A stretch of DNA of 64,000 bases from Nansenia antarctica (lineage: Eukaryota > Chordata > Actinopteri > Argentiniformes > Microstomatidae), in the NCBI GenBank assembly GCA_963989245.1, contig OZ022351.1, forward strand, positions 15,883,188 to 15,947,187, in the 5' to 3' direction. A program made the translations under genes and the position numbers. Shown here one piece after another: positions 58,601 to 64,000 of this stretch (its first letter is position 1; every line of letters starts with the position of its first letter). The notes below the pieces were generated by a model that worked only from the letters and a program-made list of their open reading frames with translations, did not search any database and was not told the origin of the DNA.

Positions 58601-59292
58601 GGTGACTGTCTGTCTGTCTGGTGACTGTCTGTCTGTCTGGTGGGACTGTCTGTCTGGTGACTGTCTGTCTGGTGACTGTCTGTCTGTCTGGTGGGACTGT
58701 CTGTCTGTCTGGTGGTGGGACTGTCTGTCTGTCTGGTGGCTGTCTGTCTGGTGACTGTCTGTCTGGTGACTGTCTGTCTGGTGGGACTGTCTGTCTGTCT
58801 GGTGGGACTGTCTGTCTGTCTGTCTGGTGACTGTCTGTCTGTCTGTCTGTCTGTCTGTCTGGTGGGACTGTCTGTCTGTCTGGTGGGACTGTCTGTCTGT
58901 CTGGTGCGATGTCAACAACATACATTCACCAGCAGTAATGTCGGTTGTCTTTAATGCCGGAAGCGACATCATCAGCTCTCTTGTTTAGTAGTAACATGGC
59001 CAGGCATTATACGTCGATAGCGCTTCCGTATTTAACCACGGGACCCTGCTACAGATTTACTAACAATCCCCCCCAACAAAATCTAACAACAAGACATAAG
59101 AAAATCAGAGCCTTACCTGGGCAGGTCACTCCTCCAGACGTACAGGCTGCCCACGTAGGAGCAGGCGAGCAGCAGGCAGCACAGCACGGACACCCAGCAC
59201 AGCCCGGCAGGAGCCACGAACCCCGTCTGCTCTGACATGATGATCATCTGGTCTGACGACGTTAGATCGCCATCATCTACCCATCTATCCAT
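49885..59292 (-). CDS. rce1: CAAX prenyl protease 2 (Rce1), intact copy, eight exons
   Basis: Rce1 is the ER-membrane glutamate protease that removes the last three residues of prenylated CAAX proteins such as Ras, before carboxyl methylation. Exons on the minus strand: 59,117-59,292; 56,929-57,031; 54,864-54,947; 54,275-54,353; 53,762-53,929; 52,308-52,379; 52,105-52,167; 49,885-50,111. All introns are GT-AG and all phases join, giving about 323 codons (human Rce1 is about 329, from memory). Visible landmarks: CWVSVLCCLLLACSYVGSL membrane segment (residues about 32-50), EELVFR (172-177), HFHH (205-208), HSFCNYM (258-264). These match the catalytic Glu, His, His and Asn of the family. The start is set at MDRWVDDGD; MSEQTG, 18 residues in, is an alternative. 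The introns are loaded with minisatellites and insertions. Confidence 0.92.
51386..51848. mobile_element. hAT-like non-autonomous element in intron 7 (unit 2 only)
   Basis: TIRs caggggtgcaaac and gtttgcacccctg, flanked by the 5-bp duplication actaa. A G run (about 51,447-51,460) and a C run (about 51,721-51,738) lie in mirror positions and could pair. No ORF. Unit 1 has the uninterrupted 29-bp tandem repeat here. Confidence 0.85.
52105..52167 (-). CDS. rce1: rce1 copy 2 exon 7
   Basis: Encodes FQFSYTAVFGAYTAFIFIRT, a strongly conserved Rce1 membrane segment. Acceptor gttgcag, donor gtgagc. Confidence 0.93.
52308..52379 (-). CDS. rce1: rce1 copy 2 exon 6
   Basis: Encodes HFHHVIELLRFRQGTVSGIF and then LSA. 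It contains the first catalytic His motif. Donor gtaaat, acceptor cttcacag. Confidence 0.93.
52611..52649 (+). repeat. (GT)n microsatellite in intron 5 (unit 2)
   Basis: GT run followed by three TCTG units. Confidence 0.93.
52700..53555 (+). repeat. 17/18-bp minisatellite in intron 5 (unit 2)
   Basis: Same acattgacaaggcagc array as unit 1 but shorter and uninterrupted. The at variant predominates and the ag variant is rare. A few units carry cgg instead of agg. Confidence 0.95.
53762..53929 (-). CDS. rce1: rce1 copy 2 exon 5 (catalytic Glu-Glu exon)
   Basis: Encodes PWFWALCVSDMRWLRNQVVA, PLTEELVFRACMLPMLVPCA, then the FTCPLFFGV segment. EExxxR is the signature of the Rce1/ABI protease family. 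Acceptor cttgtcag, donor gtgagt. Confidence 0.94.
54275..54353 (-). CDS. rce1: rce1 copy 2 exon 4
   Basis: Encodes VLFLGPLIQLAMDCPWGFMD and then GIRVAF. Its acceptor now reads through (ttca)n of an inserted LINE tail directly up to cag. Confidence 0.92.
54358..54646 (-). mobile_element. L2-type LINE 3' fragment on the exon 4 acceptor (unit 2 only)
   Basis: In reverse orientation this matches the last 250 bp of the LINE at 42,907-44,217: ttacataaataaaggctatg, cagtacaggtaccatac, then (TGAA)n. It sits between cacctga and cactga, a short duplication that includes the splice AG. Unit 1 has the empty site. Confidence 0.88.
54864..54947 (-). CDS. rce1: rce1 copy 2 exon 3
   Basis: Encodes PGPSLLPLMGIRLEGLIPAI and then LLPLLLTM, a membrane segment. 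Acceptor attggcag, donor gtaaca. Confidence 0.93.
54948..55258 (-). repeat. 47-bp minisatellite beside exon 3 (unit 2, seven units)
   Basis: Same unit as at 38,930-39,397. The seven units are more uniform than in unit 1. One unit has gagcacagg instead of gaggacagg. Confidence 0.92.
55325..56790. mobile_element. hAT element in intron 2 (unit 2 only)
   Basis: The left end catcgtttctcaac is a decayed version of the right end (cagtggttctcaacc when reversed). It is flanked by a perfect 8-bp duplication, cattagac, at 55,317-55,324 and 56,791-56,798. Length about 1.47 kb. A 75-bp segment (cagctgtcagcagtgttatt onward) occurs at both about 55,449 and 56,488. Open frames are short and the transposase is not recognisable. 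Unit 1 has the empty site. Confidence 0.9.
56929..57031 (-). CDS. rce1: rce1 copy 2 exon 2
   Basis: Encodes DHPAVIKRRFTSVLVVSALS and then PVFVWAWKEYTGVK. The PRDHP junction with exon 1 and the IKRRF block are typical of vertebrate Rce1. Donor gtgagt. Confidence 0.94.
57115..57225 (+). repeat. (GTCT)n-based minisatellite, left block (unit 2 intron 1)
   Basis: GTCT runs joined by ggtggga, as at 39,768 in unit 1. Confidence 0.9.
57227..58140. mobile_element. Probable hAT-like element between two minisatellite blocks
   Basis: The left end caggggcggagctagag and the right end ctatagtcccccc-ctg look like decayed inverted termini. The interior has no recognisable ORF. The first 70 bp also occur in unit 1 (39,897-39,967), where the remainder has been replaced. 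No clean target duplication. Confidence 0.5.
58141..58905 (+). repeat. (GTCT)n-based minisatellite, right block (unit 2 intron 1)
   Basis: About 760 bp of ctgtctgtctggtgggact and ctgtctgtctggtga units in higher-order patterns: a block of about 170 bp recurs near 58,509 and 58,688. The long Thr-Asp-Arg-Gln frames are by-products. Confidence 0.93.
59117..59292 (-). CDS. rce1: rce1 copy 2 exon 1
   Basis: Encodes MDRWVDDGDLTSSDQMII, MSEQTGFVAPAGLCWVSVLC and CLLLACSYVGSLYVWRSDLP, ending AG|gtaagg. The frame stays open upstream to 59,502, but nothing there resembles Rce1, so it is probably 5' UTR. The CpG-bearing segment at about 59,430-59,490 may be the promoter. Confidence 0.88.
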
Positions 59293-59533
59293 GGCGAGAG
59301 GGCAGGGTGAAGGACCGTGTTTAAATGGAATCGGTCGATTCGTAACGTGACAATTCCTAGATGACTTTAATTCCAAGTAAAAATGCCAAGCTGTTAAAAA
59401 AATCGTCGGATCTTCTTCATCATAAACATGTACGCCGTGTTGGCGCTGTGTTTCCACGTCATTTACGCGGCGTCGAGCGCTCACCTTCCTGTGACACCTC
59501 ATTGGTCGGCTTTATTATAGGCTGTGTTCGGAA

Positions 59534-59760
59534 TGGCATACTAGCGTACTACTCATACTAGATGTGAGGTGGGTGTTGAGTGTGAAGTGCGTTCAGACCA
59601 TAAGCAGAGAGGTTTATGTTATAATGGTGTAAAACAGACAAATAGCAGCATAGAGATTACAGATTTGGCCGTAGTATTTTAATTTTGACTCAATAAATGT
59701 TCTGCTACACAATCTATGAATGTCTCAAATAAGAGTGGAAAAGTATATATATATATATAT
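59534..59760. other. Unique flank right of the duplication
   Basis: No counterpart in unit 1. AT-rich, ending in a short TA run. No gene seen. Confidence 0.5.
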
Positions 59761-60838
59761 CAGTGGAGGCTCCTCCATAGAGGTGGAGGAGGCCTGGCCT
59801 CCCCAATAATTTGAGAGAAGAGAGAGATTTTAAAAAGCAATACTTTTATTTATTTATTTAACAAAAAACATATTTTAATTTTTTTTATATTCATATTATT
59901 TCCGTTTTGTTCATAAATCTGAATTTTCACATGGCTAAAAGAAACCCAATATTGCAATTGTAAAAGCACCTACAGGCCAGAATCCCTATCCGTTTGTATT
60001 GAGGGAGGCCAGGCCTCCCCCAGGAAAGTGGTTTCTCATAGAAGTCAATGTAATGCAATTTTTTTCATGGCAATATGTGATTGGCCAAATCACTGAAAAT
60101 GGGTGGGCAGAGGAGGCCTGGCCTCACCATGCATTGAGTCCAGGGCTGAAAGATTGACATGTAGTAGTATGTTGTGGTGAATGTTGTGAGCCTGAGCAGA
60201 AGGGACAATAGCTGCTGCAGGCGGACCAGAGATTCATGCCAATTGTTTTGTTTATTTGATGACCCATTGTGCAGGTAACTTATTACATATGTTGTTTGAG
60301 TTCTATGTGTTGGTGCATTTTGTAAGAGTCCACTCGTGGTGTTGCTAGCATTCGCGATCTAGGGCATGGCTAGTCAGTAACGTCATGTTGCATTCCACAT
60401 GTAGTACCTTTTTCCGCCACACGCGTGTATGAGTGCTGTTCTGCAGGATAAATATTAGAAATGGATGAAGTATTGTTCTGAATTGTATGTTGTGTGTCTG
60501 ATTGACATAGTGTTTGAGTGCTTTTGACATGTCATTGATTGTATGTAGTATGTTGTGGTGAATGTTGTGAGCCTGAGCAGAAGGGACAATAGCTGCTGCA
60601 GGCGGGCCAGAGATTCATGCCAATTGTTTTGTTTATTTGATGACCCATTGTGCAGGCAATAAAAGCTGCTTCATCCACCATCCTGAGAGTGTCCCAATCC
60701 CTTCAGTACCGCCAAACACCAATTAATAATTTTTAACAAAGACAGATAAGAAGAACAGGGAACATTCCATCGCGAGTGAAGCGAGCAAGCGGAAAACAAT
60801 TTGGCCTCCTCAATTCTGGAAGTCACCAGCCTCCACTG
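59761..60838. mobile_element. hAT non-autonomous element
   Basis: Perfect TIRs cagtggaggct and agcctccactg, flanked by atatatat on both sides (an 8-bp duplication inside TA repeats). A roughly 118-bp segment (tatgttgtggtgaatgttgt onward) occurs twice, at about 60,168 and 60,549. No transposase ORF. Confidence 0.88.
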
Positions 60839-60890
60839 ATATATATATACTGATATATATATATATATGTATATATATATACACACAATT
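60839..60890. repeat. (TA)n microsatellite
   Basis: TA runs joining the hAT element to the 5'-truncated Gypsy element. Confidence 0.9.
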
Positions 60891-61060
60891 ACACTCCCCC
60901 TGGCAGAGACAGGCTAGCTAACAAGGGCCCACCTACCACCGATAGCCGTACTAGCCCAGGCATGTGCTATTTTCACTCACACTTTGGCGCGAAAGCGAAG
61001 AGGTGCCGCTCCCCTTGCAACTACAGCTCGACGGGAAACGGCAAAGCCTGCGCTCTGTAG
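60891..61060 (+). pseudogene. Ty3/Gypsy gag C-terminal fragment
   Basis: An open frame running into MCYFHSHFGAKAKRC, then a Cys pair (RSPC), ending CAL-stop at 61,058-61,060. The Cys/His spacing (C-x2-H-x9-C-x3-C) is the gag zinc-finger-like motif of many metazoan Gypsy elements and not a canonical CCHC knuckle. It overlaps the start of pol in another frame, so gag-pol expression by frameshifting is the usual expectation. The 5' part and 5' LTR are absent. Confidence 0.7.
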
Positions 61061-63500
61061 TGGCTATGAGTGTGGGCACAACAAATCAGCTACTATTCAT
61101 CAGAGACACTCTCTCCGGGTGCAAATTCCTCTGTGACACCGGTGCTCAGAGGAGCGTCCTGCCTGCGACAGTGGATGACACCGCCAGGGGAGGTCATGGC
61201 CCACATTTAAAGTCCGCTAACGACACCCCCATCCGCACCTATGGCACGAAAGCTGTAGACCTATGTTTCGGGGGTCAGCGGTTTACATGGGACTTCGTCA
61301 CGGCCGACATCTCTTTCCCCCTCCTCTGTGCAGATTTCCTATGTGCTCACGGACTGCTCGTGGACGTCAAGAACAACCACCTGGTGGACGCACTGACATT
61401 CTCCTCACTTGCATGTGTCCGCGGTGAGGCGACATACGGCGGGCTCTCCAGCTCACTCTCAGAGGGTGACAACTATCAGCACCTGCTCAGCGAGTTCCCC
61501 AGCTTGACACAGCCCACATTTTCCGCCACCACTACCAAGCATGGGGTGGAGCACCACATAGAGACCAAGGGCGCCCCCATCTACGCTAGGGCCCGGCGGC
61601 TCAACCCCGACAGGCTAACAGTCGCTAAGTCTGAGTTCGCCAACATGGAGCGCCTTGGTATCATCCGCCGCTCAGACAGCCCATGGGCCTCACCGCTACA
61701 CATCGTGCCGAAACCAGACGGCGGATGGCGACCGTGTGGCGACTACCGCCGCCTCAACGACGCTACGACACCCGACCGCTACCCAGTCCCCCACATTCAG
61801 GACTTCTCTGCGCATCTGGCGGGTAAGCTGGTTTTCTCAAAGGGGGACCTAGTGCGTGGCTACCACCAAGTCCCCGTGCACCCTTCAGACATTCCCAAAA
61901 CGGCGGTGATCACGGCGTTCGGGCTATTCGAATTCCTACGCATGCCGCTTGGACTTAAGAATGCAGCCCAGTCCTTTCAGCGGCTAATGGATTCGACGCT
62001 CAGAGACATGCCATTCCTTTTCGTCTATTTGGACGACATCCTCGTTGCCAGCTCCTCGGAGGAAGAGCACCTGGCACATCTCCGAGACCTCTTCACGAGG
62101 CTCAGCCAACATGGCCTGATCATTAACCCGGCGAAGTGTCTGTTCGGGTTACCCTCCATCCAATTCCTTGGGCATCTCATCAACAAAGATGGGGCCGCCC
62201 CCCTCCCATCGAAGGTGGAGGCCGTTTCCACGCACAGCTCGAGCACTCCGAGAGTTTCTCGGAATGGTGACTTTTTATCACCGGTTCATCCACCGTGCAG
62301 CCCACACCATGCACCCGCTGTACGAGGCTATGAGGGACAAATCCCCCAACCAGGCCATCGAATGGACGGCCGAGAGGGAAGCCGCCTTCATGGCCACCAA
62401 GACCGCCCTAAGCCAGGCCGCCATGTTGGCCCACCCGTTGGCCCACCCCTATTGCCATCACCACCGATGCGTCGGACTGGCAGCCGCTCGCCTTTTTCAG
62501 CCGTCAGTTGACGCCCAGAGAGCGCAAATACAGCGCGTTCGACAGGGAGCTCCTTGGCCTCTTTTTGGCAGTCCGCCACTTCCGGTTCCTGCTGGAAGGC
62601 CGTGAGTTCACGGCGTTCGTGGATCACAAACCCCTCACGTTCTCCATGTCCAAGGTGGCCGAGCCTTGGTCTGCCCGCCAGGAACGCCAGCTCTCGTACA
62701 TATCTCAGTACACCACAGACATCCAACACATCGCTGGCAAGTCCAACGTGGTCGCGGACTGTCTCTCCAGAGCGGTCGTCGGGGCCGCTCAACTGGGTCT
62801 CGACTACCTCCGCATGAGTGCAGACCAGGCCTCCGATCACGGGGTCCAGACCCTCAAGAACGCGGACACAGGACTACGCTTGGAGGATGTCGCAGTCGGT
62901 GACTCAGGCGCAAAACTGCTGTGCGACTTCTCTACGGGCCAGCCGCGGCCGCTAGTCCCTGTGAACTGGCGCCGGCCCGTTTTTGAGGCTGTACACAACC
63001 TCTCCCACCCCGGCAGGAAACCGTCCGTGAAATTAGTTTCTGAGAAGTTCGTATGGCAGGGACTCAAGAAGGAGGTAAGGGGCTGGGTCGACACGTGCGT
63101 GGCCTGTCAACGCACCAAAGTACACCGCCATACCAGAGCCCCTTTTGAGCCCTTCACTGTTCCTGAGAGGAGGTTCGACCACGTCAACGTCGACCTTGTG
63201 GGACCACTGCCCGCCTCTCACGGCTTCACCTAACTTTTCACCATGGTGGACAGGACGACCAGCTGGCCCGAAGCCGTTCCCCTCTCCTCGACGGCGTCTT
63301 CCGACGTGGCCCGTGCGTTCGTCGGCACGTGGGTCGCGCGCTTTGGGACCCCGTCTGACCTGTCCTCTGACCGAACACCGCTGAGGTGTTCGCACCCGTC
63401 CCCACTTCACAGCACGGTACCCCTGCTTTCCGGGTCCCCACCGAGCTGCGCTCGTCAGACTTTGTCTTCATTCGCCACGACGCCCCATGCCCCACCCCCC
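60964..63500 (+). pseudogene. Ty3/Gypsy pol: protease, RT, RNase H, integrase; broken
   Basis: Domain order: protease (CDTGAQRSVLP, about 61,135), RT (FSKGDLVRGYHQV; YLDDILVASS at about 62,030), RNase H (YSAFDRELLGLFLAVRHF and FVDHKPLTF), integrase zinc finger (a His pair, then CVACQ, about 63,015-63,110) and core (VNVDLVGPLP, then VDRTTSWPEAVPL). Lesions: a frameshift at about 62,220-62,240, a deletion/frameshift at about 62,445-62,510, a stop at 63,231, and loss of the second half of the integrase core after DLSSDR. Protease before RT and integrase last identify Ty3/Gypsy. It cannot encode a working polyprotein. Confidence 0.92.
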
Positions 63501-63561
63501 GCCCCCGGTCGCGGTGCCTTCAGCTGCGCCGGCTGCCCCTGCCCCTGCCCCTGGGGGGGCT

Positions 63562-63752
63562 TGTGTGGTGGGTTAACATAATTCACCCACGGAACTATGG
63601 GTTGGGAGTATTGTTCCGCACGGAGAGTTAAGTGCGTGGTACCCAAGTTGTTACGTCAGTTATAGTTACTGCTTGAAGCATGTGGTTAAATAAACGTCTA
63701 GCTGTGACATTCGATACACCGCCTCCGACTCCCGTCTCTCGGCACTACAACA
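63562..63752 (+). mobile_element. Ty3/Gypsy 3' LTR
   Basis: It follows a polypurine-like ctggggggg, begins tgtgtggtgggttaac and ends actacaaca. AATAAA lies at about 63,686. It is short for an LTR (about 190 bp). A diverged relative lies at 34,920-35,075. Confidence 0.7.
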
Positions 63753-63829
63753 GTAATTCAAATGATTAAATGATGATTCTATAATGATGCAACGGAAAAA
63801 TGCTAGCCTACAAATAAAGGTGATTGTTA

Positions 63830-63836
63830 TTATGAA

Positions 63837-63878
<42 letters not shown>

Positions 63879-63880
63879 CA
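63830..63880 (+). repeat. (ATT)n microsatellite
   Basis: Perfect ATT run. The last 120 bp of the window are CpG-containing but show no recognisable exon. Confidence 0.9.
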
Positions 63881-64000
63881 GCAGGTAGGTGGAGCACAGC
63901 ACGTCGTGTGCGCATCTGTAGGCGGGCTTTACGCACGAATCACAGAATCCTAAACCAACCGCAGAGACGCATTAGTGTGGGGGCGACGGTGGATCCGTGT

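Larger units (their letters stand above)
41557..59533. repeat. Segmental duplication unit 2
   Basis: Second copy of the duplicated block, carrying the intact rce1. It is longer than unit 1 because of several extra insertions: a LINE, at least four DNA elements and an extra minisatellite block. It starts at the word atgagacattc following ggctgtgttcgga, and ends with the same ggctgtgttcgga word at about 59,520-59,533. Confidence 0.9.

Noticed and set aside
58017..58972. Roughly 300-codon frames rich in Thr-Asp-Arg-Gln
   Set aside because: By-product of the GTCT-based minisatellite in rce1 intron 1.
59293..59502. N-terminal extension of rce1 upstream of MDRWVDDGD
   Set aside because: The frame is open but the residues do not resemble Rce1, and the unit 1 copy has a stop-containing, different sequence there. 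More likely 5' UTR.

Overview
This window looks like nuclear DNA from a ray-finned (teleost) fish. It holds an intron-containing vertebrate gene and is dense in dinucleotide microsatellites and minisatellites. It also carries teleost-type transposable elements: hAT, Tc1/mariner and fold-back DNA elements, L2-type LINEs, tRNA-derived SINEs and a Ty3/Gypsy element. The very high (AC)n/(AG)n density would suit a cod-like fish, but the species cannot be named from this sequence.

Layout. Positions 1-25,945 hold no gene I can support: repeats, LINE reverse-transcriptase scraps, MITEs, one hAT relic with target-site duplications (9,551-11,119) and unannotated sequence. From about 25,946 to 59,533 the window is a head-to-tail tandem segmental duplication. 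Unit 1 is about 25,946-41,556 and unit 2 about 41,557-59,533. Each unit carries a copy of rce1, the CAAX prenyl protease 2 of the ER membrane, on the minus strand. Beyond 59,533 there is a hAT-type element, a degraded Ty3/Gypsy gag-pol with a 3' LTR, and short unclassified flank.

The two rce1 copies differ in fate. The copy in unit 2 (49,885-59,292) reads as an intact eight-exon gene of about 323 codons with matching phases, GT-AG introns and all recognisable catalytic residues. The copy in unit 1 (30,903-41,356) keeps all eight exons and splice sites. It has a 1-bp frameshift just after the catalytic Glu-Glu motif, three in-frame deletions, substitutions in conserved segments and a changed C-terminus, so it is probably a pseudogene. 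Because the units are otherwise closely similar, elements present in only one copy can be read as insertions or losses after the duplication.

Two observations stand out. First, intron 1 of the decayed copy contains, on the opposite strand, an isolated first coding exon of a platelet/muscle-type 6-phosphofructokinase with a splice donor (40,941-41,046) and no further exons in the window. Second, splice-site neighbourhoods of rce1 have been remodelled by repeats. An L2 LINE tail has landed on the exon 4 acceptor of the intact copy. A 47-bp minisatellite next to exon 3 repeats what looks like a collapsed exon 3, with acceptor and donor, 7-10 times.
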